NCBI RefSeq assembly: GCF_000378465.1
Contig: NZ_KB899928.1
Location: 35,831 to 99,830 of the forward strand
Origin: Elioraea tepidiphila DSM 17972
GTDB lineage: Bacteria; Pseudomonadota; Alphaproteobacteria; Acetobacterales; Acetobacteraceae
Direction: 5' to 3'
DNA length: 64,000 nucleotides
Part shown: positions 25,811-35,077 of the stretch, piece by piece
How the letters are laid out: each line of letters begins with the position of its first letter
How positions within the stretch are numbered: position 1 is the stretch's first letter
Notes under the pieces: generated by a model
Database searches by the model: none
What the model saw: only the letters and a program-made list of their open reading frames with translations
What the model was told of the DNA's origin: nothing
Translations under genes and position numbers: made by a program

Positions 25811-25835
25811 GGAACCTCGCCCGGCAGCCGGCGTT
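25811..25835 (+). promoter_or_regulatory. EcfG-dependent promoter (exact GGAAC-N16-CGTT)
   Basis: GGAAC at 25811-25815 and CGTT at 25832-25835 with a 16-bp spacer match the general stress response promoter exactly. It lies 43 bp upstream of the DUF3185 gene and within 150 bp of ecfG itself. Confidence 0.8.
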
Positions 25836-25878
25836 GAGCCGGGGTCACGGTTGCGCGAGATGCAGAAGGAGAGCCCCG

Positions 25879-26097
25879 ATGCGCATGTCCCTCGCCGTAG
25901 GTCTGGCCCTCGCGGTCGCCGGCGCGATGCTGCTGGCCATGGGCCTGAACGCCACGGATGCCCCGGCCGAGCAGATCACCGAGGCGCTGACCGGACGTCG
26001 GTCGGAGCGCACCGAATGGTCGCTCATCGGCGGGGCGGCGATGCTCGTCGCCGGCGCGGTGCTGGCGGGGGCGGCGCTGGTGCGGACGCGCGGCTGA
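25879..26097 (+). CDS. DUF3185-family small membrane protein
   Basis: A 72-residue protein with two hydrophobic helices (about 5-24 and 48-68) separated by a polar loop containing LNATDAPAEQITEALTGRRS, the DUF3185 pattern. A strong site (agaaggagag) precedes the ATG. An exact EcfG promoter lies upstream, so it belongs to the local stress regulon. The molecular function of the family is unknown. Confidence 0.8.
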   Translation: MRMSLAVGLALAVAGAMLLAMGLNATDAPAEQITEALTGRRSERTEWSLIGGAAMLVAGAVLAGAALVRTRG

Positions 26098-26112
26098 GCC
26101 ACCACACGGGGA

Positions 26113-26616
26113 TCACGTCTTCGTGATCGCCTCACCCCCTCGGCCGAGCATGAGCGCCAGCGCCGTGCGGGCCCGGCTGACCCGGGCCTTCATGGTGCCC
26201 GTGGCGGTGCCGCAGATCATCGCGGCGTCCTCGTATGAGAACCCCTGGGCGCCGACGAGCAGGATCGCCTCGCGCTGGGCGGGCGGCAGGCGACGCAACG
26301 CGCGGTCGAGTTCGCCCATCGCCACATGCGCCTCCTGGCCGGGCGGAGCGCCCTGTTCGGGCGCCACCTCGTCGCTCGCCCGCCGGCGGCGCAGGCCCTG
26401 CCGGAACAGGTTGCGCTGGATGGTGAACAGCCAGGCGCGGAGGTTGGTGCCCGGCTCGAACTGCCGCCAGCCGGCGAGCGCGCGCAGCGTCGTCTCCTGC
26501 ACCAGGTCGTCCGCCGCCGCCGCGTCGCGGGCGAGGAACCGGGCGAAGGCGCGGAGCTGCGGCAGCAATCCGATCAGCTCTGCCCGAAAGGCCGCCTCGT
26601 CCCGCTCAGCCGTCAT
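26113..26616 (-). CDS. second ECF sigma factor, EcfG-like
   Basis: A 167-residue ECF sigma factor. Region 2 (ARDAAAADDLVQETTLRALA, then NLRAWLFTIQRNLFRQGLRR) and region 4 (LPPAQREAILLVGAQGFSYE, then GTATGTMKARVSRARTAL) are complete. It resembles the EcfG paralogue 0.4 kb away. It is divergent from phyR across 66 bp. No dedicated anti-sigma gene is adjacent, so NepR may control both, or this copy may be a variant with its own promoter set. Confidence 0.88.
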   Translation of the reverse strand: MTAERDEAAFRAELIGLLPQLRAFARFLARDAAAADDLVQETTLRALAGWRQFEPGTNLRAWLFTIQRNLFRQGLRRRRASDEVAPEQGAPPGQEAHVAMGELDRALRRLPPAQREAILLVGAQGFSYEDAAMICGTATGTMKARVSRARTALALMLGRGGEAITKT

Positions 26617-26682
26617 CGCCGCCTCCGCTTGTCCGGTGCCATGGCGGCGTGAGAGACGACGTCCCACGATCGGAGGAGAGCG

Positions 26683-27408
26683 ATGAGCGAGGATCTCCTG
26701 CGTGCGCTGCCGCGCGCACGGCGATTTGCGCGGGCGCTTGCCGGCAGCCAGGAGGCGGGCGATGCGCTGGTGCGCGAGGCCCTGCTGGCACTGCGCGAGG
26801 CGCCGCCGGAGGGCGATGGCGCGGCCGTGATGCTGGCGCTGTACCGCGCGGTGTCGGAGCGGGTGCCCGATACGCCGGTCGCCCCCGGGGGCCTCGGCGT
26901 GCTCGACCGCCAGGTGCTGCTGCTCACCGCGCTCGAGGGGCTCTCCCCCGACCAGGCGGGGGCCGTGCTGGGCCGCTCGCGCGCCGAGGTGGCCGAGATC
27001 GCTTCGGCCGCGCGCGAACGCCTGCGCGAGGCGGCCGCGGCGGATGTGCTGATCATCGAGGATGAGCCGATCATCGCCATGGACCTCGGCCAACTAGTGG
27101 CCGCATGTGGCCATCGCGTGGCCGGCATCGCCGCGACCCAGGCCGAGGCGATCGCGCTGGCGCGCAGTCTCAACCCCACGTTGATCCTCGCCGACATCAA
27201 TCTCGGCATGGGCGGGGACGGCAAGAGCGCGGTCGCGGAGATCCTGCGCGAGATGACGGTGCCGGTGATCTTCGTCACCGCCTACCCGGAGCGTCTGCTC
27301 ACCGGCGAGGCGGTGGAGCCCGCCTTCGTGATCACCAAGCCGTTCGACCCGATGACCCTGGCGATCGCCACCTATCAGGCCGTCACCGGCGGGCTCCGGC
27401 TCGGCTGA
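26683..27408 (+). CDS. phyR: PhyR response regulator / anti-anti-sigma factor
   Basis: A 241-residue PhyR. Residues about 1-115 form an EcfG-like sigma-mimic domain; residues about 120-235 form a receiver with Glu126/Asp127, phosphoacceptor Asp171 in LILADINLG, Thr199 and Lys219. When phosphorylated, the sigma-like domain binds NepR and frees EcfG. The N-terminal half is somewhat degenerate relative to a true sigma factor, as expected. The ribosome site cggaggagag precedes ATG 26683. Confidence 0.92.
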   Translation: MSEDLLRALPRARRFARALAGSQEAGDALVREALLALREAPPEGDGAAVMLALYRAVSERVPDTPVAPGGLGVLDRQVLLLTALEGLSPDQAGAVLGRSRAEVAEIASAARERLREAAAADVLIIEDEPIIAMDLGQLVAACGHRVAGIAATQAEAIALARSLNPTLILADINLGMGGDGKSAVAEILREMTVPVIFVTAYPERLLTGEAVEPAFVITKPFDPMTLAIATYQAVTGGLRLG

Positions 27409-27417
27409 GCCCCGGCG

Positions 27418-27442
27418 GGAACCCCTCCTTCGCGGGCCCGTT
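27418..27442 (+). promoter_or_regulatory. EcfG-dependent promoter (exact GGAAC-N16-CGTT)
   Basis: GGAAC at 27418-27422 and CGTT at 27439-27442 with a 16-bp spacer. It starts just after the phyR stop and 58 bp before the csbD-like gene, which it should drive. Confidence 0.8.
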
Positions 27443-27499
27443 GACCCGACAGGTGCCGCACTGGCGGTGTCGGACGGCCATCGGTCGAAGGAGAGTGTG

Positions 27500-27697
27500 A
27501 TGAACAAGGACATCATCGCCGGCAACTGGAAGCAGCTGGTCGGCAAGGCCAAGGTGCAGTGGGGCAAGCTGACCGACGACGACCTCGCCTTGATCGAGGG
27601 GCGGCAGGACCAGCTCATCGGCAGGATCCAGGAGCGCTACGGCATCGCGCGCGAGGAGGCGGAGCGCCAGGTGAAGGCGTGGCGCGCGCGGCTCTGA
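27500..27697 (+). CDS. CsbD-family stress protein
   Basis: A 65-residue CsbD-like protein beginning MNKDIIAGNWKQLVGKAKVQ, with the WGKLTDDDLALIEG core. CsbD proteins are abundant small stress-induced proteins of unclear mechanism. A strong site (gaaggagag) precedes the ATG, and an exact EcfG promoter lies upstream. Confidence 0.9.
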   Translation: MNKDIIAGNWKQLVGKAKVQWGKLTDDDLALIEGRQDQLIGRIQERYGIAREEAERQVKAWRARL

Positions 27698-27731
27698 GGC
27701 CGATCGGCGGAGCCGGGACGGCGGGGCTCGG

Positions 27732-27757
27732 GGAAACCCGGGCCCCGCTGTCACGTT
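27732..27757 (+). promoter_or_regulatory. candidate EcfG-dependent promoter (one mismatch)
   Basis: GGAAA at 27732-27736, 17 bp, CGTT at 27754-27757. One base differs from the GGAAC -35 element. It lies 27 bp upstream of the DUF1328-like gene. Confidence 0.5.
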
Positions 27758-27784
27758 GAAGAGAGACAACGAAAGGAGCCGCGC

Positions 27785-27946
27785 ATGCTCACCTGGACCT
27801 TGATTTTCCTTGTTGTCGCGCTGATCGCCGGCATTCTCGGCTTCGGCGGCGTCGCCTCGACCGCAGCCGGCATCGCCAAGGTGCTGTTCACGATCTTCCT
27901 GGTGCTGTTCTTGGTCTCGCTGCTCGTGCAGGTCGTCGGCGCCTGA
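27785..27946 (+). CDS. DUF1328-family small membrane protein
   Basis: A 53-residue, almost entirely hydrophobic protein: [20 protein letters not shown], then [15 protein letters not shown] and a second helix to LVQVVGA. This matches the DUF1328 (YtjA-like) pattern. It has a strong site (gaaaggag) 6 bp before the ATG and a GC hairpin terminator 16 bp after the stop. The function is unknown; the stress-type promoter and neighbours suggest a membrane stress role. Confidence 0.85.
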   Translation: MLTWTLIFLVVALIAGILGFGGVASTAAGIAKVLFTIFLVLFLVSLLVQVVGA

Positions 27947-27961
27947 CGGCCGACTCGACGC

Positions 27962-27994
27962 GGGGCCGGTCCGCCGCTGCGGGCCGGCCCCTTT
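27962..27994 (+). terminator. intrinsic terminator after the DUF1328 gene
   Basis: An 8-bp perfect stem GGGGCCGG/CCGGCCCC with a 14-base loop, followed by TTT, right after the plus-strand small-protein gene. Confidence 0.65.
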
Positions 27995-28037
27995 CTGATG
28001 CCCGGCGCAAGGCCGACACAGGCAGCGGGCTGGAACG

Positions 28038-28068
28038 GAAAAGGGGTGCGACCCGAAGGTCGCACCCC
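28038..28068 (-). terminator. intrinsic terminator of the glycine-zipper lipoprotein gene
   Basis: A perfect 12-bp stem AGGGGTGCGACC/GGTCGCACCCCT with a 4-base CGAA loop. On the minus strand it is followed by TTTT. It lies 26 bp after the lipoprotein gene stop. Confidence 0.75.
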
Positions 28069-28093
28069 TGGAAGGAGGGGGCGTCCCGACGCC

Positions 28094-28336
28094 TCAGCGC
28101 CAGGCCGGCCGGCCGAGATTCACATCGCGCGGCGAGGTCAGCGCGCCGGCCGCGGCACCTGCCGCACCGCCGATCACCGCGCCGCCGAGCATGCTACCGC
28201 CCGTCAGGCCGCCGATCGCGGCTCCGCCCGCGGCACCCAGCGCGCCGCCCGACAGGGCACGGTCGCCAGGGGTATTGCCGCAGGCCGCGAGGCCCAGCAT
28301 CGCGACGGCCGCGGCAGCAAGGGTGATCGATCGCAT
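28094..28336 (-). CDS. glycine-zipper outer-membrane lipoprotein
   Basis: An 80-residue protein with signal peptide MRSITLAAAAVAMLGLAAC, whose LAAC is a lipobox, so Cys19 should be lipidated. The mature part is dominated by GxxxG repeats (GGALGAAGGAAIGGLTGGSM and the stretch after it), as in SlyB/OsmB-like glycine-zipper proteins. An exact EcfG promoter lies 37 bp upstream, comparable to osmotically induced osmB in enteric bacteria. The function is inferred only at family level. Confidence 0.82.
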   Translation of the reverse strand: MRSITLAAAAVAMLGLAACGNTPGDRALSGGALGAAGGAAIGGLTGGSMLGGAVIGGAAGAAAGALTSPRDVNLGRPAWR

Positions 28337-28372
28337 CGCTCGGTCTCCTCCGTTGCAAGGCACTGATCCGTT

Positions 28373-28397
28373 AACGCTGGCCGGCCTATTGTGTTCC
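28373..28397 (-). promoter_or_regulatory. EcfG-dependent promoter (exact GGAAC-N16-CGTT)
   Basis: On the minus strand GGAAC (28397-28393), 16 bp, CGTT (28376-28373). It lies directly in front of the glycine-zipper lipoprotein gene. It is the third exact match inside 2.6 kb. Confidence 0.8.
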
Positions 28398-28438
28398 CTG
28401 AGAATCTTCGGTGGGGTCCGGTCCGGTCGAATCAGCGG

Positions 28439-29592
<1,154 letters not shown>

Positions 29593-29655
29593 GTCTTCGG
29601 CATTCTCCTGTAGGCTGGCAGGGCAGGAAACGGGCAGGCGAGGGGTGGTACTCGG

Positions 29656-30528
29656 GTGATCCGTCTCAGCGTGCCGCTACGCCAGGCGATCGCGCGGCTG
29701 GTCCTGCCGGTGCTGATCGCGGCGAGCTTCGGGCTGATGCTGCTCGGCAAGGCCGACACGGTGCTTGCCGAGCGCGCCCGTGCGGCGCTGGCCGACCTGC
29801 TGGTGCCGGTCTATGGCGCGCTCTCCCGACCCGTGGGCACGGTACGCGACGCGGCCGCAGAGGTCCGCAACCTGATCTATCTGCACAGCGAGAACGCCCG
29901 GCTGCGCGAGGAGAACGAGCGGCTGCGGCGCTGGCGCGACGTCGCCCTGGCCCTGGAGGCGGAGAACCTCGCGCTGCGCGATGTCCTGCACGCCCCGGCC
30001 GAGCCCACGCCGCAGTTCACCACCGTCCGGGTCGTCGCCGATCTCGGCGGTGCCTATGCCCGCTCGGCGCTGCTGGCGATCGGGCCCCAGCATTCGGTCC
30101 GCAAGGGCCAAGTGGCGCTCGACCGGTCGGGTCTGGTCGGGCGCATCACCGAGGTGGGAGGGCGGTCGGCGCGGCTGCTGCTCGCGACCGACATCAACTC
30201 GCGCATCCCCGTGCAGGTGGAACGCACCCGCACCCGCGCCATCCTTGCCGGCACCAACGCGCCACGTCCGCGCCTGCAGCACTGGACCGAGGGGGAGGCG
30301 CCCCTGCCCGGGGAGCGGATCGTCACCGCCTCCGAGGCCGGCGCCTTTCCGGCCGGGCTGCCGGTCGGGATCGTGCGCGAGGGCCGCGGCGGCGTGCTCG
30401 AGGTCGAGCTGTTCGCCGATCTGGACCGGCTGGAGTTCGTCCGCCTGCACGATTTCGGCCTTTCGGGCATCCTGCCGCCGGAGCAGGTGACGCGCCCCGA
30501 GCGGCCGCGCCGGCGTGGCGATGGCTAG
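29656..30528 (+). CDS. mreC: rod shape-determining protein MreC
   Basis: A 290-residue bitopic protein with GTG start. A transmembrane helix (about 13-33, LPVLIAASFGLMLLG) and a coiled coil (about 75-105, SENARLREENERLRRWRDVA) precede the periplasmic beta-barrel domain with the DRSGLVGRITEVG motif. It links MreB to PBP2 and RodA. It overlaps mreD by a few codons. Confidence 0.93.
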   Translation: MIRLSVPLRQAIARLVLPVLIAASFGLMLLGKADTVLAERARAALADLLVPVYGALSRPVGTVRDAAAEVRNLIYLHSENARLREENERLRRWRDVALALEAENLALRDVLHAPAEPTPQFTTVRVVADLGGAYARSALLAIGPQHSVRKGQVALDRSGLVGRITEVGGRSARLLLATDINSRIPVQVERTRTRAILAGTNAPRPRLQHWTEGEAPLPGERIVTASEAGAFPAGLPVGIVREGRGGVLEVELFADLDRLEFVRLHDFGLSGILPPEQVTRPERPRRRGDG

Positions 30529-31063
30529 CCCGGTCGCCCGCCCGCCGCGCCCGCGCGGCTTCTGGCAGATGCTCGACCAGGTGGCGCGCGATGTCGCCCC
30601 GGGAGCGCTGACGGTCGCGCTGGTGCTGGCGATGGGGATCCCCATCGGCCTGCCGGCCCAGCACGGCGTGATGCCGGTTCCGGCGCTGGCGGCGGTGTAT
30701 TTCTGGACGCTCTACCGCCCGGGCCTGATGCCGCCGCTTGCGGTGTTCGCGATCGGCGTGCTCTCCGACCTGCTGACAGGGGCCCCGCTCGGGCTCCACC
30801 CCTTGCTGCTGCTGCTCCTGCATGCGGCGGTGCTGACCCAGCGGCGGGTGCTGACGCGCCAGTCCTTCCTGCTGGTGTGGGTCGTGTTCGCCCTGATGGC
30901 GACCGCCGTGCTGGGCCTCGGCTGGGTGCTGCGGGCCCTGCTGCTGTTCCGCCTGCTGCCGGTCGAACCCGCGCTCTACGAACTCGCGCTGACGGTCGCC
31001 GTCTATCCCGCGCTCTCCTGGCTGTTCGTCCGGGTCGAGCGCGGTCTCGCCGCCGCCGAGTGA
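30521..31063 (+). CDS. mreD: rod shape-determining protein MreD
   Basis: A 180-residue membrane protein with about five hydrophobic segments and the MreD pattern FAIGVLSDLLTGAPLGLHPL. Its start overlaps the end of mreC; ATG 30521 is preferred to GTG 30515. The identification rests on position in the mre operon and on this motif, since MreD is poorly conserved. Confidence 0.85.
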   Translation: MASPVARPPRPRGFWQMLDQVARDVAPGALTVALVLAMGIPIGLPAQHGVMPVPALAAVYFWTLYRPGLMPPLAVFAIGVLSDLLTGAPLGLHPLLLLLLHAAVLTQRRVLTRQSFLLVWVVFALMATAVLGLGWVLRALLLFRLLPVEPALYELALTVAVYPALSWLFVRVERGLAAAE

Positions 31064-31072
31064 GGCCGCGCC

Positions 31073-32962
31073 ATGCGCCGCGAACAGGGCAAGCGCGCCG
31101 TCTTCACCCGCCGGATCCTGCTGGTCGGTGCGGCCAAGGCGGCGGTCATGGGCGCGCTCGGGGCACGGCTCTACCAGCTCCAGGTGGTCGAGGGGGAACG
31201 TTTCCGCACCCTCGCCGACGAGAACCGCATCAGCGTGCGGCTGATCCCGCCGCCGCGCGGCCGGCTGCTCGACCGCTTCGGCGAGCCGATCGCCGCGAAC
31301 CGTCTGAACTGGCGGGCGATGCTGGTGGCCGAGCGCACCGACGATGTCGGCGCCACCCTGGCCACGTTCTCCGAGATCGTGCCGCTGACCGAGGCCGATC
31401 GCGCCCGCATCGAGCGCGAACTCCGCCGGCGCCGGCGGTTCGTCCCCGTGGTGGTGCGCGACTACCTGGCCTGGGAGGAGATGGCGCGGCTGGAGGTGAA
31501 CGCGCCCGATCTGCCGGGCATCCTGACCGATGTCGGCCAGAGCCGGATCTACCCCGGCGGCGAGGCCTTCGCGCACGTGATCGGCTATGTCGCCCCGCCG
31601 GCCGAGGCCGACCTCGACGGCGATCCGATGCTGGAACTGCCGGGCATCCGCGTCGGCCGTGCCGGGCTGGAACGCGCGCATGACCGGGCGCTGCGCGGAC
31701 GGGCGGGCACGGTCCGGCTGGAGGTGAACGCGGTCGGGCGCGTGATCCGCGAACTCGCGCGCGAGGAGGGCACCCCCGGCCAGGACGTCACGACCAGTCT
31801 CGATGCCGGATTGCAGCAATTCGCCGCCGAGCGCATCGCCGAGGAGAGTGCCGCCGCCGTGGTGCTGGACGCGCGCAACGGCGAGGTGATGGCGATGGTC
31901 TCCTCGCCCTCCTTCGACCCCTCGCTGTTCGACAGCGGCGTCTCTGCCGCGCAGTGGCGCGAATGGACCACCAACCGCCGCGCGCCCCTGATCAACAAGG
32001 CGATCGCCGGGCTGTACGCGCCCGGCTCCACCTTCAAGATGGTTGTCGCCCTTGCGGCCCTGGAGGCGCGCGTGGTGAGCCCGGGGGAGCGCATCTTCTG
32101 CGCCGGGCTGACCGAACTCGGCGATGCCAAGTTCCACTGCTGGCGGCGCGGCGGCCATGGCTGGCTCGACATGCGCGAGGCGATCAAGCAGTCCTGCGAC
32201 TGCTACTTCTACGAGGCCGCCAAACGCACCGGGATCGATCGGATCGCGGCCATGTCCAACCGCTTCGGCCTGGGCGTCGAGCCGGCGATCGAGCTGCCCG
32301 GCGCGCGCCCTGGGCTGGTGCCGACACGCGCCTGGAAGCGCGCGACGCAGGGTGTGCCCTGGCAGCAGGGCGAGACGTTGGTGCACGGCATCGGCCAGGG
32401 CTTCATCCAGACCACGCCGTTGCAGCTCGCGGTGATGACGGCGCGGATGGTGAATGGCGGGCGGGCGATCGAGCCGCACCTGACGCGCGCGATCGGCGGG
32501 CAGCTCGTGCGCGGCGCGCGGCCCGAGGACTGGCCCATGGTCGGCATCCCCGAGGCGCATCTGAAGCTGATGCGCGACGCCATGGGCGGGGTGGTGAACG
32601 AGCGCGGCGGCACCGCCTGGGCGAGCCGTCTGCCGCCCGAGGTGGGGGCGTCGATGGGCGGCAAGACCGGCACCACCCAGGTGCGGCGCATCACCATGGC
32701 CGAGCGCGAGCGCGGCCTGCGCCGCCAGCAGGACCTGCCCTATGAGTGGCGCCACCACGCGCTGTTCGTCGGCTTCGCCCCGGTCGAGAATCCCGTCTAT
32801 GCCTGCGCGGTGATCATCGAGCATGGCGGCGGCGGCTCGGCCGCGGCCGCGCCGGTGGCGCGCGACATCATGGCCGAGACGCTCTTGCGCGACCCGGCCC
32901 GGCGCGACAGCGCCCCCGCGCCATCGCTGCAGGTCGCGGCGGCGGAGCGGCGCGAGCGATGA
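31073..32962 (+). CDS. mrdA: penicillin-binding protein 2 (elongasome transpeptidase)
   Basis: A 629-residue class B PBP. An N-terminal membrane anchor (about 14-33) is followed by a pedestal domain and the transpeptidase, with catalytic Ser319 in PGSTFK, SCD as the second motif (KQSCDCYF) and KTG in GGKTGTTQ. The C-terminus ends AAAERRER. It works with RodA in lateral peptidoglycan synthesis. It overlaps rodA by 4 bp. Confidence 0.95.
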   Translation: MRREQGKRAVFTRRILLVGAAKAAVMGALGARLYQLQVVEGERFRTLADENRISVRLIPPPRGRLLDRFGEPIAANRLNWRAMLVAERTDDVGATLATFSEIVPLTEADRARIERELRRRRRFVPVVVRDYLAWEEMARLEVNAPDLPGILTDVGQSRIYPGGEAFAHVIGYVAPPAEADLDGDPMLELPGIRVGRAGLERAHDRALRGRAGTVRLEVNAVGRVIRELAREEGTPGQDVTTSLDAGLQQFAAERIAEESAAAVVLDARNGEVMAMVSSPSFDPSLFDSGVSAAQWREWTTNRRAPLINKAIAGLYAPGSTFKMVVALAALEARVVSPGERIFCAGLTELGDAKFHCWRRGGHGWLDMREAIKQSCDCYFYEAAKRTGIDRIAAMSNRFGLGVEPAIELPGARPGLVPTRAWKRATQGVPWQQGETLVHGIGQGFIQTTPLQLAVMTARMVNGGRAIEPHLTRAIGGQLVRGARPEDWPMVGIPEAHLKLMRDAMGGVVNERGGTAWASRLPPEVGASMGGKTGTTQVRRITMAERERGLRRQQDLPYEWRHHALFVGFAPVENPVYACAVIIEHGGGGSAAAAPVARDIMAETLLRDPARRDSAPAPSLQVAAAERRER

Positions 32963-34104
32963 TCGAGCGGCGCCTCTCGCGCGAGCGGGGCATGACGCTG
33001 ACGGAGAAGCTCGGCTCCGTCAGCTGGACCTTCGTGCTGCTGCTCGGGCTGATGGCGGGCGTCGGCTACGCGATGCTCTACTCCGCGGCCGGGCTGAACC
33101 CCGAACCCTGGGCATTCCGCCACGGGCTGCGCTTCGGCTTCGGCGTGCTGATGATGATCGGCATCGCCATGGTCGATATCCGCATCATCCTGCGTCTCGC
33201 CTGGCCGCTCTATCTGGTCGGCATCGGCCTCCTGGTGCTGGTCGCGTTGCACGGCCAGGTGGGCAAGGGGGCGCAGCGCTGGCTCGACCTCGGCGGGTTC
33301 CAGCTCCAGCCCTCCGAGCTGATGAAGATCCTGCTGGTGATCGCGCTCGCGCGCTGGTTCCACCGCGCGAGCCTCGAGCGTGTGGGCAACCCGCTGTTCC
33401 TGATCCCGCCGCTGATCGCGATCCTGATCCCGGCCGGGCTGGTGCTGAAGCAGCCCAATCTCGGCAATGCGGTGATCACGCTGGTGGTGGGTGGGGCGGT
33501 GTTCTTTGCCGCCGGCGTGCGCTGGTGGAAATTCGCCGCCGTGATCGGGGCGGCGGCGGTCGCCGCGCCGATCGTCTATGACCGGCTGCACGACTATCAG
33601 CGCCAGCGCATCCTGACCTTCCTCGACCCCGAGAGCGACCCGCTCGGCGCGGGCTACCACGTGATCCAGTCGAAGATCGCGCTCGGGGCGGGCGGCATGT
33701 TCGGCCGTGGCTTCGGCCAGGGCACCCAGAGCCAGCTGAACTTCCTGCCGGAGAAGCAGACAGACTTCATCTTCACCATGCTGGCGGAGGAGTGGGGGTT
33801 CGTGGGCGCGGCCTCGGTGATGGCGCTGATCCTGCTGGTGGTGTTCTACGGGCTCGCGATCGCGCTCGCCTGCCGGCACCAATTCGGCCGGCTGGTGGCG
33901 GCCGGGATCACGGTCAATTTCGCGCTCTACGTGTTCGTCAACATCGCCATGGTGATGGGGATGATCCCGGTCGGTGGGGTGCCGCTGCCGCTGGTCAGCC
34001 ATGGCGGGTCAGCCATGATCACGGTGCTGATCGGCTTCGGCGTGCTGATGAGCGTGCACGTCCACCGGGCGGTGGAGATCGAGGGCGAGCAGGCGGAGGC
34101 GTAG
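32959..34104 (+). CDS. rodA: rod shape-determining glycosyltransferase RodA
   Basis: A 381-residue SEDS-family peptidoglycan polymerase with about ten transmembrane segments. Typical stretches include GKGAQRWLDLGGFQLQPSEL, LPEKQTDFIFTMLAEEWGFV and GVPLPLVSHGGSAMITVLIG. The start ATG 32959 overlaps the mrdA stop (ATGA). The last gene of the operon; tRNA-Lys follows 51 bp later. Confidence 0.95.
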   Translation: MIERRLSRERGMTLTEKLGSVSWTFVLLLGLMAGVGYAMLYSAAGLNPEPWAFRHGLRFGFGVLMMIGIAMVDIRIILRLAWPLYLVGIGLLVLVALHGQVGKGAQRWLDLGGFQLQPSELMKILLVIALARWFHRASLERVGNPLFLIPPLIAILIPAGLVLKQPNLGNAVITLVVGGAVFFAAGVRWWKFAAVIGAAAVAAPIVYDRLHDYQRQRILTFLDPESDPLGAGYHVIQSKIALGAGGMFGRGFGQGTQSQLNFLPEKQTDFIFTMLAEEWGFVGAASVMALILLVVFYGLAIALACRHQFGRLVAAGITVNFALYVFVNIAMVMGMIPVGGVPLPLVSHGGSAMITVLIGFGVLMSVHVHRAVEIEGEQAEA

Positions 34105-34155
34105 GCCCGGGGTCGACAGGCCGGGGGCGCTTTGCTATAGCCGCGCGCCTTGGGC

Positions 34156-34231
<76 letters not shown>

Positions 34232-34678
34232 CCCACGTCCGCCACCGTCCTTGTCCCGCCGCTCCGCCACGTCGCGCATTGCGTGCGACCAGCGCAGCGC
34301 TGCTCGCGCATCGCGCGAAACGTTCGCACGGGCCATCTCGGCAGGCTGACCATGCCCGATCCTGACGGGGGCACATGCCAAGCTGCGCGGCATGGTTCAC
34401 GTCCATTGCGTAACCGTTTTGGCTCTCGCGCCGGCCGGCCGCATGGCCGCTCCTGCGCCGACCGATGCGAGGGCCGTCGGACGGCCTGATCCGCTGCGCT
34501 CGCTGGTCCAGGCGCTCCGAGGCCCGATGGTCGGGCGATCCCGTCAGCATGTCCAACGGGATCGGAACAGTCCTCGGCACGATCATCGCCGGGGTGCTCC
34601 GATGCCTCAGGCCGACGTTGACGGCAACGGCGCGCGCGCACCCGCATCGGCGTGCGCCGTGACCGGGAGGACCGAGCC
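34232..34678. other. gene-poor stretch after tRNA-Lys
   Basis: No ORF here has convincing coding character. A 96-codon frame (34392-34682, MVHVHCVTVLALAPAGRM at its start) ends in an ATGA overlap with the next small ORF, and a 37-codon frame (34549-34662, MSNGIGTVLGTIIAGVLRCL) looks hydrophobic, but neither has a good ribosome site or a recognised family. The stretch directly follows a tRNA gene, a common integration site; no copy of the tRNA 3' end was seen. Confidence 0.4.
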
Positions 34679-34828
34679 ATGATGCGGCTCGGCCGGTGGC
34701 TCGCCCGGTCTTTGGTCCTCGCGCTTGCGCTCGTCCTTCTCGTGGCGATGGTCGCCGTCGTGCTGCTGATCGCAGGACATCTCACCGACGCCGAGCGCAT
34801 GCTGTTCTGGACGGAGTGGGTCCGCTGA
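34679..34828 (+). CDS. small single-pass membrane protein (unrecognised)
   Basis: A 49-residue ORF: short basic N-terminus MMRLGRWLARS, then one long hydrophobic helix (about 12-34), then a short polar tail ending FWTEWVR. A weak site (gggagg) lies 9 bp upstream. I do not recognise a family. The hydropathy pattern is convincing, but the ORF is short and the codon bias mixed. Confidence 0.4.
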   Translation: MMRLGRWLARSLVLALALVLLVAMVAVVLLIAGHLTDAERMLFWTEWVR

Positions 34829-34939
34829 CGCGGCCCACCGTGGTGTGACGGCGCTCGCGGATCGGCACGCCCGTCAGCGGTACCGCGGCGGGATCGAGCG
34901 CGGCCGCCTCAGCCCTCGTGCTGGGGCGCAGACGACGCC

Positions 34940-35077
34940 GTGCCGAGCGCTGAATTCCTCTGCCGCGACCCTGGCATGCTCGGCCTGGTGTTGATCCTCG
35001 TCGGCACGGCCCTTCAGATCGGTGCGGTCTGGATCGGCTGGCCTTGCGGCACGGAGGCAGACCGTCTCTCGACTTAA
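34940..35077 (+). CDS. possible small membrane peptide (GTG start)
   Basis: A 45-codon ORF with a hydrophobic stretch MLGLVLILVGTALQIGAVWI. It overlaps the end of the convergent DUF1045 gene by 4 bp. No clear ribosome site and no family match; offered as a weak candidate only. Confidence 0.2.
   Translation: MPSAEFLCRDPGMLGLVLILVGTALQIGAVWIGWPCGTEADRLST

Noticed and set aside
26617..27093. N-terminal extension of the second ECF sigma frame
   Set aside because: It is antisense to phyR, which has intact receiver motifs; sigma region 2 starts normally from ATG 26616.
30323..32824. 833-codon open frame on the minus strand
   Set aside because: Antisense to mreC, mreD and mrdA, all of which have clear motifs. 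Long antisense frames are common at this GC content.
32746..32958. Upstream extension of the rodA frame
   Set aside because: Overlaps the end of mrdA out of frame; the SEDS protein begins properly at ATG 32959 with an ATGA overlap.
34392..34682. 96-codon ORF after tRNA-Lys
   Set aside because: Mixed third-position composition, no ribosome site and no recognisable family. Mentioned under the gene-poor stretch but not called as a gene.
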